Notes: a model not told the origin generated them from the sequence alone. Positions 34,525-43,908 are shown, counted from the first letter of the stretch. The stretch is 64,000 nucleotides of DNA from Marinimicrobium sp050113635 (GCF_050113635.1 NZ_JBNJLT010000004.1:124001-188000); one strand, 5' to 3'. A program made the numbers and translations.

Positions 34525-35523
34525 ATGATTAATCGGATCGCTTTTTTCATCCTTCTGCTGGGCGCTGCCCTGCCGACCTGGGCGGATACCGCCGCAGACG
34601 ATACACCCGCCTACGATGCCCGATTAAGCCAGTACCCCTACCCGTTTGACGTTCACACCTTCGCGTTTGACAGCCAGAGCCAGCCACTCGAAATGGCGTA
34701 CATGCACCTGCCGGCGGAAGACGGGCAGCCCACGGTCGTGTTGATGCACGGGAAGAACTTCGCAGCGGATTACTGGGAAGGCACCGCACGGGTTTTGCAC
34801 GACAAAGGCTATGGCGTGCTGATGCCGGACCAGATCGGGTTCGGAAAATCCAGCAAACCGGCGCATTACCAGTTTTCCTTTGAAGCGCTGGCCGCCAACA
34901 CCCGGGCGCTGGTGGATGAGCTGGGGCTTGCGCGTGTCATCGTCATGGGCCATTCCATGGGCGGTATGCTGGCCACGCGCTACGCGCTGCAATACCCCGA
35001 TCAGGTGGCCGAGCTGGTATTGATGAACCCCGTCGGGCTCGAGGATTACCTGCGCTACGTGCAGTACAAAGACCCGGCTTTTTTCTTCGCCAATGAACAA
35101 CAGCAAACCCTGGAAAAAGTGCGTGCCTACCAGCGCAAAAACTATTACGACGGCGACTGGAAACCCGAGTACGAAGCGCTGATCCGTATCCACGAAGGCT
35201 GGTTGAACGGACCGGACTGGGAGCGTATCGCCTGGAACAACGCACTCACCTACGACATGATTTTCACGGGCCCGGTCGCGAATGAGTTTCAGCGCCTGAG
35301 CGTACCCACACACCTGATTATCGGCACCCGCGACACCACTGGGCCGGGGCGTGGCTGGAAGAAAGACGGTGTCGACTATCAACTCGGGCGATACGACCAA
35401 CTGGGGAAAACCGTCGCGAGGCAAATTCCCGAGGCGACCCTGCATGAGCTGGAAGACGTCGGGCACATGCCGCATATCGAGGCCCCCAAACGTTACCGCG
35501 CCGTGCTTGACGACATATTCTGA
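34525..35523 (+). CDS. secreted alpha/beta hydrolase
   Basis: A 332-residue protein with a Sec signal peptide (MINRIAFFILLLGAALPTWA, cut near residue 20). The alpha/beta hydrolase fold shows the oxyanion region VVLMHGKNFAADYW, nucleophile elbow VMGHSMGGMLATRYAL, acid in IGTRDTTGPGRG and catalytic His in VGHMPHIEAP. The ester or other substrate is not predictable. The ATG at 34525 has GGGGAA 6 bases upstream; a GTG at 34504 is in frame but would spoil the signal peptide. Confidence 0.9.
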   Translation: MINRIAFFILLLGAALPTWADTAADDTPAYDARLSQYPYPFDVHTFAFDSQSQPLEMAYMHLPAEDGQPTVVLMHGKNFAADYWEGTARVLHDKGYGVLMPDQIGFGKSSKPAHYQFSFEALAANTRALVDELGLARVIVMGHSMGGMLATRYALQYPDQVAELVLMNPVGLEDYLRYVQYKDPAFFFANEQQQTLEKVRAYQRKNYYDGDWKPEYEALIRIHEGWLNGPDWERIAWNNALTYDMIFTGPVANEFQRLSVPTHLIIGTRDTTGPGRGWKKDGVDYQLGRYDQLGKTVARQIPEATLHELEDVGHMPHIEAPKRYRAVLDDIF

Positions 35524-35615
35524 GCGGGGTCCGTTTTGTTGAGCCGCCGACACCCCGGCGGTATACTGCCCGCCGATTATTATCTGACGTTGACCGGACC
35601 CCGGGAGAAGCCGCC

Positions 35616-35780
35616 ATGACCCTTCGTGCTGCCATCGCCAGCGCCGCATTGGCGGCCACGCTGCTGCTGACCGGCTGTGGCCAGAAAGGCCCCCTGTACC
35701 TGCCTGAGGATGCCGACACCACACCCGAGGCGGCCGTGGCCGAACCGGCCCCGGAACCGGAAGCCTCTCCGGTCAATTAA
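35616..35780 (+). CDS. lptM: small lipoprotein LptM (YifL/LppL)
   Basis: The 54-residue product is MTLRAAIASA, a hydrophobic stretch, lipobox LLTGC, then the strictly conserved GQKGPLYLP and an acidic, Pro/Ala-rich tail. This is the LptM signature; the E. coli protein helps the outer-membrane LPS translocon LptD-LptE mature. CGGGAGAAG supplies a ribosome binding site before the ATG. The gene sits 21 bases before lysA, the usual place in Pseudomonas and relatives. Confidence 0.9.
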   Translation: MTLRAAIASAALAATLLLTGCGQKGPLYLPEDADTTPEAAVAEPAPEPEASPVN

Positions 35781-35801
35781 TCGCCTGTTTTGAGACTGAC
35801 T

Positions 35802-37055
35802 ATGTCCGTATTTGAACGCCGTGATGGCGAACTGTTTGTGGAAAATGTGCCCCTCGCGCGAGTGGCCGAACAGTATGGTACTCCCACCTACGTCTACAGC
35901 CGGGCCGCGTTTACCCGGCATTATCTGGCCTACGCCGAGGCGCTGGGGGAGCACCCGGGCATGGTGTGCTACGCGGTCAAAGCCAACTCCAACCTCGCCG
36001 TGCTCGACCTGCTGGCCCGCCTGGGTGCCGGTTTTGATATCGTCTCCGGGGGAGAACTGGAGCGAGTGCTGCGCGCGGGCGGTGATCCGGCGCGAGTGGT
36101 GTTCTCCGGCGTGGGCAAAACCCGCGAGGAAATGGCGCGCGCACTGGACGTGGGTATTTTTTGCTTCAACGTCGAATCCGAGGCCGAGCTGGAACAGCTC
36201 TCCGACGTCGCTACCAAACAGGGCCGGACCGCACGCATCTCGCTGCGCGTGAACCCGGATGTGGACGCCCAGACGCACCCCTATATTTCCACCGGCCTGA
36301 AGGAAAACAAATTCGGGATTGATATCGCCCGGGCGCCAGAGGTGTATCGCCGCGCCCGCGAACTGCCCGGCTTGTCCGTGCAGGGGCTCGATTGCCACAT
36401 CGGCTCCCAGCTCACGCAAATTGACCCGTTTATGGACGCGCTGGACCGGCTGCTGGCCCTGGTAGATGAACTGGCCGAAGTGGGCATCGAGATCCAGCAC
36501 CTGGATCTGGGCGGCGGCCTGGGGGTGACCTACCGCGATGAAGTGCCGCCACCGGTCAGCGATTACATGATGGCCATCAAACGCAAGTTGTGCGGGCGTA
36601 ACCTGGCGCTGATGTTCGAACCCGGCCGTTCCATTGCCGCCAATGCCGGTGCCCTGCTCACCCGTGTGCTGTACCTCAAGCCCACCGAGCACAAGAACTT
36701 TGCGATTATCGATGGCGCGATGAACGACAATATCCGCCCCGCGCTGTATCAGGCCTGGCAGGAGATCGTTTCTGTTAGTGTTGGCCGTGCTGGCTCGGCG
36801 GCACCAAAAACCTGGGATCTGGTGGGCCCGGTGTGCGAAACTGGAGACTTTCTAGGCAAAGACCGGGAACTCGCACTGGCCCCCGGCGATCTGTTGGCCA
36901 TGCTCTCCGCCGGGGCCTACGGGTTTGGCATGAGTTCCAACTACAATACCCGGGGCCGACCGGCGGAAGTGCTGGTCGATGGTGACCAGATCCACCTGGT
37001 CCGCGCCCGGGAGACCATTGAGGATCAGTTGCGGGGTGAGCAAACGCTTCCCTAA
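35802..37055 (+). CDS. lysA: diaminopimelate decarboxylase
   Basis: A 417-residue fold-type III PLP enzyme. PLP Lys is in YAVKANSN; further landmarks are HIGSQLTQIDPF, DLGGGLGVTY, FEPGRSIAANAG and CETGDFLGKDREL with the active-site Cys at the dimer interface. It converts meso-diaminopimelate to lysine. I take the ATG at 35802 (SVFERRDGELF); a TTG 12 bases upstream is in frame. It is followed by dapF, so the operon covers the last two steps around meso-diaminopimelate. Confidence 0.97.
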   Translation: MSVFERRDGELFVENVPLARVAEQYGTPTYVYSRAAFTRHYLAYAEALGEHPGMVCYAVKANSNLAVLDLLARLGAGFDIVSGGELERVLRAGGDPARVVFSGVGKTREEMARALDVGIFCFNVESEAELEQLSDVATKQGRTARISLRVNPDVDAQTHPYISTGLKENKFGIDIARAPEVYRRARELPGLSVQGLDCHIGSQLTQIDPFMDALDRLLALVDELAEVGIEIQHLDLGGGLGVTYRDEVPPPVSDYMMAIKRKLCGRNLALMFEPGRSIAANAGALLTRVLYLKPTEHKNFAIIDGAMNDNIRPALYQAWQEIVSVSVGRAGSAAPKTWDLVGPVCETGDFLGKDRELALAPGDLLAMLSAGAYGFGMSSNYNTRGRPAEVLVDGDQIHLVRARETIEDQLRGEQTLP

Positions 37056-37101
37056 CGCTCACACAGTAACGCCCACACAGTATTGGGGAATTGACGGACA
37101 C

Positions 37102-37932
37102 ATGCGCCTGCGCTTCAGTAAAATGCACGGTCTGGGGAATGACTTTGTGGTGATCGATGGCATCACCCAGAAAGTCCGCCTCAACGCCGACCGAATTCGC
37201 GCTCTGGCCGACCGGCATTTTGGTGTCGGTTGCGATCAGGTATTGCTGGTGGAAACTCCCAGCCGTCCGGATGTCGATTTTCGCTACCGTATTTTTAACG
37301 CCGATGGCGGCGAAGTGGAAAACTGCGGCAACGGTGCGCGGTGTTTCGCCCGCTTCGTGCGTGACCGTAAACTCACCGGAAAACGTGAGATTCGCGTGGA
37401 AACCGCCGGCGGTGACATTCTCCTGCGAGTGGACGACAATGATCAGGTGGAAGTGAACATGGGCGTGCCCCATCTAACGCCCGACGACATTCCATTCCAG
37501 GCCGATGCGCAGGCGGTCAGTTACCCGTTGACGGTTGACGGTGAACAGTACGACATTTCGGCGGTCTCCATGGGCAACCCGCACGCGGTGCTGCTGGTGG
37601 ATGATGTGAAAATCGCACCGGTGGAAACCCTGGGGCCGAAAATCGAACGTCATCCGCGTTTTCCACGTCGGGTCAACGCTGGCTTTATGCACGTGGTCTC
37701 GCCGGACGAAATTAATTTACGCGTGTACGAACGCGGTGCCGGTGAAACCCTCGCCTGCGGCACGGGCGCTTGTGCCGCCGTGGTGGCGGGCCGTCTGCGC
37801 CACCTGCTCAATGAATCCGTCACCGTTAATTTACCCGGCGGAAGCCTGAAAATTCGCTGGGCCGGACCCGGCGAGCCGGTGATCAAAACCGGTCCGGCAA
37901 CCACGGTATTTCACGGACAGGTCAAAATCTAA
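37102..37932 (+). CDS. dapF: diaminopimelate epimerase
   Basis: The 276-residue product has the paired catalytic cysteines in NCGNGARCFARF and ACGTGACAAV, and the family N-terminus RLRFSKMHGLGNDFVVID. It interconverts LL- and meso-diaminopimelate for lysine and peptidoglycan. The ATG at 37102 matches the family start; the open frame reaches back to 36979 inside lysA but that part is not conserved. The DUF484 gene begins at the base after its stop codon. Confidence 0.98.
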   Translation: MRLRFSKMHGLGNDFVVIDGITQKVRLNADRIRALADRHFGVGCDQVLLVETPSRPDVDFRYRIFNADGGEVENCGNGARCFARFVRDRKLTGKREIRVETAGGDILLRVDDNDQVEVNMGVPHLTPDDIPFQADAQAVSYPLTVDGEQYDISAVSMGNPHAVLLVDDVKIAPVETLGPKIERHPRFPRRVNAGFMHVVSPDEINLRVYERGAGETLACGTGACAAVVAGRLRHLLNESVTVNLPGGSLKIRWAGPGEPVIKTGPATTVFHGQVKI

Positions 37933-38634
37933 ATGAGCGAACAGAACTCTGAAGACAGCACCAAGCCATCCGCGCTGAGCGATGATCAGGTCGTTGAGTA
38001 CCTGAAAACCCACGCGGATTTTTTTGTGCACCACCGCAAGTTGCTCGCGGACTTGGAGTTACCGCACGAAAGTGGTTCCGCCGTCTCCCTGGTGGAGCGT
38101 CAGGTCTCCGTATTGCGTGATCGCAACATGGACATGCGCCACCGCTTGAGCAAACTGCTCGATAATGCCCGCGAGAATGACAAGCTGTTTGATCAAACCA
38201 AGCGGCTGGTGCTGGCCCTGATCGAAGGGCGAGACCTGGGGGACATTGTGGATGCCCTCTTCTACAGCTTTGATCAGGAGTTCGATATTCACTACACCAG
38301 CTTGTTGTTGTTCGGCCATGTCAATCGGGTTCCCAGCAGTCAGGCCCGCGTGGTGTCCCTGGATGAAGCGCGCCGCCACATTGCTCCCCTGCTCAAAAAC
38401 AACCGCGCCATGTGCGGCACGCTCGGCGAAGGTGAATTGTCCTTTCTGTTTGGCGATCACGCCAGCCAGATTGGCTCCGTGGCTACCGTGCCATTAGTGC
38501 ACGGCAACGCTTTTGGCCTGCTCGCCATCGGCAACCGCGATCCGCACTACTACCGTTCCAGCATGGGCACCCTGTTCCTGGGTTACATCGCCGAAGTGCT
38601 GAACCGCTTGTTACCCGACCACCTTCCGCGCTAA
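37933..38634 (+). CDS. DUF484 family protein (GAF-like)
   Basis: A 233-residue cytosolic protein: an N-terminal helical part (LSDDQVVEYLKTHADFFVHH, a typical DUF484 start), a coiled coil around VSLVERQVSVLRDRNMDMRH, and a GAF-like domain ending in YRSSMGTLFLGYIAEVLNRL. DUF484 proteins almost always stand between dapF and xerC, as here, with no proven biochemical role. Its ATG follows the dapF TAA directly. Confidence 0.94.
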   Translation: MSEQNSEDSTKPSALSDDQVVEYLKTHADFFVHHRKLLADLELPHESGSAVSLVERQVSVLRDRNMDMRHRLSKLLDNARENDKLFDQTKRLVLALIEGRDLGDIVDALFYSFDQEFDIHYTSLLLFGHVNRVPSSQARVVSLDEARRHIAPLLKNNRAMCGTLGEGELSFLFGDHASQIGSVATVPLVHGNAFGLLAIGNRDPHYYRSSMGTLFLGYIAEVLNRLLPDHLPR

Positions 38635-38690
38635 CCTAAGCACCATCAACCTAATGGCTGAATGCCCTTGGTGCTGCGCGGACCCCACAC

Positions 38691-39593
38691 ATGCCACACC
38701 CTTTCCAATCCGAGCGAACCGCTTTCCTCATCTACCTGCGCACCGAGAAACAACTCTCGCCGCGCACCGAAGACGCCTACGCCCGCGATCTGGACAAATT
38801 TCTCGCCTACTGCGCAAGCCGTGAACTGAGCGACCTGAACACCATCACCGTCCATCACGTGCGCGAAAGTCTCGCCAGCCTGCATCGCAAAGGCCTGACG
38901 GGGAAAAGCCTGCGCCGCTGGCTGTCGTCCCTTCGCGCCTTCTTCCGCTTTGGTATTCGAAGAGGTTGGCTCAAAACCAACCCCGCCGATGGTTTACAGG
39001 CACCGCGCGTTGAAAAAAAACTGCCCAAAGTCTTGGACGTCGACCAAGCCGGGCAATTTGTAGAAGTAAAGGATGATAGCCCGCTGGGCAAGCGCGATCA
39101 TGCCCTGCTGGAACTGATTTATTCCTCCGGCTTGCGTTTGGCGGAAACCATTGGCCTGAATGTCAGTGATCTCGATCTGAGTGACGGTGCGGTGATCGTC
39201 ACCGGTAAAGGCAATAAAACCCGACAACTGCCGGTTGGAAAACCCGCACGCGCCGCGCTCAAAGCCTGGTTGCAAGAGCGCCAACACATCGCCCCCGCCG
39301 ATGAGCCCGCCCTGTTTATCAGCCAACGCGGCAAACGACTCAGCCACCGCGCCGTGCAACTGCGGCTGCAACAACTGAGCCTCAAGCAAGGCATGGACGA
39401 ACCCGTCCACCCGCACATGCTGCGCCACTCCTTCGCCAGCCACATGCTCGAATCCAGCAGCGATCTCCGTCTGGTACAGGAACTGCTCGGCCACGCCAAC
39501 ATCTCCACCACACAGGTGTATACCCATTTGGATTTTCAGCATTTGGCGAAAGTGTATGATCAGGCGCATCCGAGGGCGCAGAAAAAGAAATAG
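38691..39593 (+). CDS. xerC: tyrosine recombinase XerC
   Basis: A 300-residue recombinase. The N-terminal SAM-like domain (FLIYLRTEKQLSPRTEDAYA) is followed by the catalytic domain with R in SSGLRLAETIGL, K in GKGNKTRQLPVG, H-x-x-R in HPHMLRHSFASHML, H in LGHANIS and nucleophile Y in TTQVYTHLDF. With XerD it resolves chromosome dimers at dif. The dapF-DUF484-xerC order identifies it as the housekeeping enzyme rather than a phage integrase. The HAD-family gene that often follows xerC is replaced by an AT-rich polysaccharide block on the other strand. Confidence 0.96.
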   Translation: MPHPFQSERTAFLIYLRTEKQLSPRTEDAYARDLDKFLAYCASRELSDLNTITVHHVRESLASLHRKGLTGKSLRRWLSSLRAFFRFGIRRGWLKTNPADGLQAPRVEKKLPKVLDVDQAGQFVEVKDDSPLGKRDHALLELIYSSGLRLAETIGLNVSDLDLSDGAVIVTGKGNKTRQLPVGKPARAALKAWLQERQHIAPADEPALFISQRGKRLSHRAVQLRLQQLSLKQGMDEPVHPHMLRHSFASHMLESSSDLRLVQELLGHANISTTQVYTHLDFQHLAKVYDQAHPRAQKKK

Positions 39594-39672
39594 CTGACAA
39601 TTTTAACATGGAGTATCCCACGATACTGAGGACACTTCGACTAATTTTGTGTGTGTGGACTTAAAATAGTGT

Positions 39673-40944
39673 CTACTTTTGGTGGGGAAGATCAGTTTTA
39701 GTAATAAGTGCCCAAAAGATAGTAACTGCGAAAGCGTATACGGTTGCACCACTGTTATGCTCGAAAAATGCTTGGGTCAAGCTGAAGCATATATAAGAAG
39801 CGCATATAATTATGCCCGCAAGTGCTAAAGATTTTTCTTCTGACCGGATTATCAAAAATTTTCTAATAAACATGATCAAAGGTATACCGTATAACAATGT
39901 GAAAACAATAAGACCAAAAGCTCCTCGTTTTTGCCAATTGTCCAGGAAGTCATTATGGGCATGACTAAACTTAAGAATGTAGGGATCTAGCCCTTCTTCT
40001 TTAACAAGCCGTTTTTTCTGATCTTCTACTTCTTTTTCTCCCCAGCCTATAATGGGACGTCTACTCCCCAATATGATTGCAGCTTTCCACATCTCTAGTC
40101 GCGCGCCAGTTGATGTGTTTGCCTGTCCTGTTGACAAGTAATCCCGCACTTCAGTTACTGCTTGTTGAGAACGATGAGCCACCCCAGTTCCTTTTATAAC
40201 TAGCAATGCGGTTATGATTAAGCCAATTGCAGCAATCACTACTAGAATTTGTGCTTTGGTTAAGCTTGGGGCCAGGAAATAAAGGCAGATAAAGGTCATT
40301 ATTGGAAAGCTTACCCATCCGCCCCGGCTGCCAGAAAGTATCGAAGCGGCTATTCCTCCGATTACCCCTAGGATACTTAATATTTTCAACACCTGAAAAT
40401 TTTTCCTTTGGCGTATTGCCCAGAAGAAGCCTGCCAAGTTTAAAAATCCAAGAAGAATAGCAATATTGCCAAACTGGATTATATGAGTATTGCCGTGTGC
40501 CCGGCTTATACCGTCGATAAGGACCTGTTTGCTTGCCCATAGACCAGCAAGAATCGCTCCTACGGCCATGCCCGACCATAGAAAGCTGGGGCGTGGCGGA
40601 TACTGCACCAAAATTGGAAAAACTAAAATGGCAAAAAGAAATCTGCTCGGTCGATCAAGCGTTCTCAGATCTAGATCGTGGATAAAAATATTGCATAGGG
40701 CTAGCAAGAAGAACAAGGCAAAAGCTACCGCGATTGGTATGTAATCCTTTCTGAAATCAATAGGGCAACGGGATTTGGCATAGCCAATTATAGACAAAGC
40801 TAACAGAAGAGCTGGGCCCCAGGAATATCCTGATGGTGCAATCAGTGTCAGGCTTCCGAAAAGAAAAACTGCCGTGGATACCGCTAGAGATAATACAGCT
40901 CTGCTTAAGGGTGGAATACGGGGCACTTCCGAAGATTCAACCAT
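39673..40944 (-). CDS. O-antigen ligase family membrane protein (Wzy_C/WaaL-like)
   Basis: A 423-residue protein with about 12 membrane helices and one large periplasmic loop (around residues 250-340) that contains TSTGARLEMWKAAIILGSRRPIIGWG and LKFSHAHNDFLDNWQKRGAF; the Arg and His there are typical of O-antigen ligase/polymerase enzymes. It joins or polymerises surface glycans in the periplasm. Whether it is ligase or polymerase cannot be told from sequence alone. It is the last gene of an AT-rich four-gene run and overlaps the WavE-like gene by 8 bases. Confidence 0.9.
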   Translation of the reverse strand: MVESSEVPRIPPLSRAVLSLAVSTAVFLFGSLTLIAPSGYSWGPALLLALSIIGYAKSRCPIDFRKDYIPIAVAFALFFLLALCNIFIHDLDLRTLDRPSRFLFAILVFPILVQYPPRPSFLWSGMAVGAILAGLWASKQVLIDGISRAHGNTHIIQFGNIAILLGFLNLAGFFWAIRQRKNFQVLKILSILGVIGGIAASILSGSRGGWVSFPIMTFICLYFLAPSLTKAQILVVIAAIGLIITALLVIKGTGVAHRSQQAVTEVRDYLSTGQANTSTGARLEMWKAAIILGSRRPIIGWGEKEVEDQKKRLVKEEGLDPYILKFSHAHNDFLDNWQKRGAFGLIVFTLLYGIPLIMFIRKFLIIRSEEKSLALAGIIICASYICFSLTQAFFEHNSGATVYAFAVTIFWALITKTDLPHQK

Positions 40945-41947
40945 TATGCGATTCTCGAAATTTCCGGGCTCGCTTTGATACTTTAATTTGGGTTTCTAGG
41001 CGTGTGGGTAGAACGTGCCATGCTCGATGCAGCCATAGTTTTATCAAATCTGGATGAAGAGAGAGCTTAGAATAATTTGCGGCGCAGTGTTTTTTGTAAG
41101 AATTAATCCATTCAATGTGCTGCCACTGAGCACACTGGCCTTTGGTTCTTGATATTCGGGCTTTTCCTAGGAACTTCTTACATAGACCTAACCCCAGTTG
41201 TTCCGGTGATGCGATTACAAAGTTGTTGGCGAAGCAGATATCCGAATCTCCAAGAGCACCATTTGATGTATCCAGGAGTCCCCCAAGGGAGATCGATGGG
41301 TTAAACTTCTGCAATGCGGATATCCAAAACATCTGTGTGCAATCTATGGGAAAACCGCTCTTTTCTGAGAACTCGCTCTGTTGCTTGGGATCGGTGGCAT
41401 CATCGTAAAGTGGCAAATCCCATATCGACAGAATATCTTGGGTGAGTCCAAAATAGAAGAAATCACTCAAGTGGTAGGCAACAGGATACCCCTTGGCATA
41501 TCTTCTTGTGAAAATATTACTGACAACAACTCGCTCTTGTAAATACTTGTGTTCTGAAGACCTCAATCTATATTCTTTTTGTAGTTCTACGAACCGATTC
41601 CCAGTGAGATAGTTATCACTACGTAGTTTAACTGCATATAAAGTTTTAACCCTTCTTAGGCCCCCTCGGCTTGTTACGATTTGTCTGTTATTGTTGAAAT
41701 AACGGGGAGTTCCATCTAGCTTAAAGTAACGAATGTTAGGCCCCGGATCATCATTGATGACCAATTCATCAAAATCAAGACCTTTAAGGTTTTGATCTCC
41801 CCATGTAGATAGTATGAGAGTGCTTCCGGGGAGGTGCTCTCGCACAGACTCTAGGCATTTCTGGGTTATTCCCGAATCTTGCTTCCGATTCTCAAAAGTT
41901 TGAACGGGGCCCTGAACAACAACGCTTATATCTTTAAAATCTATCAT
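40937..41947 (-). CDS. WavE-like lipopolysaccharide synthesis protein
   Basis: The 336-residue product has the WavE-family start DISVVVQGPVQTF, then STWGDQNLKGLDFDELVIND, NNRQIVTSRGGL and VKLRSDNYLTGNRF. WavE was named from the V. cholerae LPS core cluster and is thought to be a glycosyltransferase-like enzyme. No signal peptide. It overlaps the ligase-like gene and follows the nucleotidyltransferase-HAD gene by 20 bases. AT-rich composition unlike the xerC operon next door. Confidence 0.85.
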   Translation of the reverse strand: MIDFKDISVVVQGPVQTFENRKQDSGITQKCLESVREHLPGSTLILSTWGDQNLKGLDFDELVINDDPGPNIRYFKLDGTPRYFNNNRQIVTSRGGLRRVKTLYAVKLRSDNYLTGNRFVELQKEYRLRSSEHKYLQERVVVSNIFTRRYAKGYPVAYHLSDFFYFGLTQDILSIWDLPLYDDATDPKQQSEFSEKSGFPIDCTQMFWISALQKFNPSISLGGLLDTSNGALGDSDICFANNFVIASPEQLGLGLCKKFLGKARISRTKGQCAQWQHIEWINSYKKHCAANYSKLSLHPDLIKLWLHRAWHVLPTRLETQIKVSKRARKFRESHNG

Positions 41948-41967
41948 TGTTTCTATTCCTGTGTATG

Positions 41968-43044
41968 TCAGATCCCTATGTCAAACCCGATGGACTCTTC
42001 TAACATCTCTTTAAGGTCGTCACTGTTGCGTTTAATATTGATTGCATCACAACTTTTGTAAGGGTTGGTTCTTGCGTAATCGTTGATAACAATTCTCCGG
42101 CCATGAACGAGACCAAAGATGATATTGTCGTAGGGAATGTTGAGGCTTTCTAGCTGCTGTATGGTTGCTTCCCGAAATTTCTCCTTTCTCGATGTTGTTA
42201 TAATGATTTGTACTTTTCCTGACTTATGTAGTTCGTTGAGGGCCTGTATATTTTTTTCGATGCCACCGGTTTCTCCCCAATACGGTGAACTATACTGGCC
42301 AGAGTTCTTGACGAGGGTTCCATCAAGATCAACAAAAAGCGTTGAGTATAGTGCCTTGTACTGATTCCATTCTCGGAGGGTGCCCCAGTCATAGTAGTTG
42401 GCTGCATGCTGGGACCTAATGATATGACCATCAAGAAGCAGTTGATAGATTAGGTCGGAGATGTAAAGGTTTGGGGATCCCTCGTCAACCTGTTCGAAAA
42501 CCTCACTGAAAATCTCGGCCGATTCAAAGCCGTAACCTCCGACACAGAACGTTGAGCTTACGATCTTTTTCTCTACAATATTGTGAATGTAACCGTGCTC
42601 GTTAATTTCTATATAGCTCTTGTTTTTTGCATTAACACTGTCAAGTTCGTGAAGGTCAAGATAACACACGTAGTTACCCTCACTAACTGGGATTGAGAAC
42701 TGGTTGTCGGAGTCTTTGATAAAGATGGGTCCACTGATTCCAGCTTTCTGAATTCCGCGATAAACCGTTTCTGGCTGGTTCTGGGTGCGTTCGTCTAGCA
42801 TGATGAATGAGAGCTTATCCCTGTGACCAATCTCTTCAAATTGGGTTTCGATGGCAGTCTTAACAGAATACTTTTCGTTGTGCTCTTTTAAACAAATTAG
42901 ATTAATAGATTTAAACTTATCGAGTTCAAGGTTCTTAATTGCCTCGATAATCATCATATGTCCCCTAGGATGTGTAAGCAGCCATTTTGGTTTCATATCT
43001 GGAAAGCGGGACGAACTTCCCGCCACAGGAAGAATCAGGTGCAT
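41968..43044 (-). CDS. nucleotidyltransferase fused to a HAD-like domain
   Basis: A 358-residue two-domain protein. Residues 1-235 are a sugar-phosphate-type nucleotidyltransferase (LPVAGSSSRFPDMKPKWLL with the nucleotide loop and Lys, IFIKDSDNQF with metal-binding Asp, YDWGTLREWNQYK). Residues 236-358 form a HAD-like domain: FVDLDGTLVKNSG (motif I), QIIITTSRKEKF (motif II) and VINDYART (late Asp). The start codon directly follows the kinase gene's stop. One protein could thus activate a phosphorylated compound with a nucleotide and also act on a phosphate. Substrate unknown; a sugar or a small alcohol phosphate are both possible. Confidence 0.83.
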   Translation of the reverse strand: MHLILPVAGSSSRFPDMKPKWLLTHPRGHMMIIEAIKNLELDKFKSINLICLKEHNEKYSVKTAIETQFEEIGHRDKLSFIMLDERTQNQPETVYRGIQKAGISGPIFIKDSDNQFSIPVSEGNYVCYLDLHELDSVNAKNKSYIEINEHGYIHNIVEKKIVSSTFCVGGYGFESAEIFSEVFEQVDEGSPNLYISDLIYQLLLDGHIIRSQHAANYYDWGTLREWNQYKALYSTLFVDLDGTLVKNSGQYSSPYWGETGGIEKNIQALNELHKSGKVQIIITTSRKEKFREATIQQLESLNIPYDNIIFGLVHGRRIVINDYARTNPYKSCDAINIKRNSDDLKEMLEESIGFDIGI

Positions 43045-43908
43045 TCAGGCCTCCAATATATTGAGGGATCTTTGGATGAAGCTCAGAGTTAAAGCATCGT
43101 TTGCGTATGGCAGGATCCTCAATATATTCACTGCCTGTAACACGTTATAGTCCTCTTTGGATACATCTAACTCAGAGAGCTTTCTCTCCGCAAAGAGATC
43201 CATTTGGTTAAGCCCCTGGTGGATGCGGATACGAGAGGAAGGTTTTCGGGTTTTGATAAAAGACCAGCCCAGTTGTGTGTCTTGTCGCAGTTTCACAAGA
43301 TCAATAGCCGGAGAATCTATGTAGCTATCCAGAAAATCAAAAAGCCCTATATTCTCTCCACTGGTTGTGAATACCATGTTCGAGAGTGTGAAGTCCCCGT
43401 GACACTCTCCGTTGGGTAAGAATATGTCTTTGTTTAACAGGATATTTCTGAGCTGCCTGGCTGAATGTTGAATTATTTGAATCTTGTCCTTGTCAGTAGT
43501 GACTTTTTGCTCAATTTCATAAAGTTTTGCAAGGGCTGCGAGGTTGATCTTGCTAGTCGAGCTGCGAGTATTTTCGTCTATAAACGCTTCTATCGTGTCA
43601 ATGCTTTTGAATAATGCAGGCACAGAGCATGTTCCAAAAAAATCAATAAAGTCAAGGTATGGTAGAAACTCCATGACGGCGCAGTAATGATTTATGCTCT
43701 CCGACTCCCAATACAGTTCCGGGATACTTATGGCAACGCTTGAGGTGAATGCTCTGAAGGTGTTTTGTTTTTCAATCTGCGCTTTCAGCCGAGGGATATA
43801 CGAAGCTTGGCTGCAGGATTTTTCGACGGCTAACTGATAACCCTTCTTAATTAAGCGAACTGAGCAGCCAGAATTTCCAGATATATCCATGGAAGGGGCT
43901 TGAAGCAT
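43045..43908 (-). CDS. APH/choline-kinase-like phosphotransferase
   Basis: The 287-residue product has a kinase-like fold: ECHGDFTLSNMVF carries the catalytic Asp and Asn (HxDxxxxN pattern), and LFDFLDSYIDSPAIDLVKL carries the metal-binding Asp. The N-lobe Lys is probably in YQLAVEKSCS. It belongs with aminoglycoside phosphotransferase and LicA-type choline kinases. As first gene of the AT-rich run it probably phosphorylates a small molecule that the next enzyme activates with a nucleotide (inference). It is cytosolic. Confidence 0.75.
   Translation of the reverse strand: MLQAPSMDISGNSGCSVRLIKKGYQLAVEKSCSQASYIPRLKAQIEKQNTFRAFTSSVAISIPELYWESESINHYCAVMEFLPYLDFIDFFGTCSVPALFKSIDTIEAFIDENTRSSTSKINLAALAKLYEIEQKVTTDKDKIQIIQHSARQLRNILLNKDIFLPNGECHGDFTLSNMVFTTSGENIGLFDFLDSYIDSPAIDLVKLRQDTQLGWSFIKTRKPSSRIRIHQGLNQMDLFAERKLSELDVSKEDYNVLQAVNILRILPYANDALTLSFIQRSLNILEA

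Noticed and set aside
38691..39593. Tyrosine recombinase as a phage or integron integrase
   Set aside because: The lysA-dapF-DUF484-xerC order and the sequence identify the housekeeping XerC.
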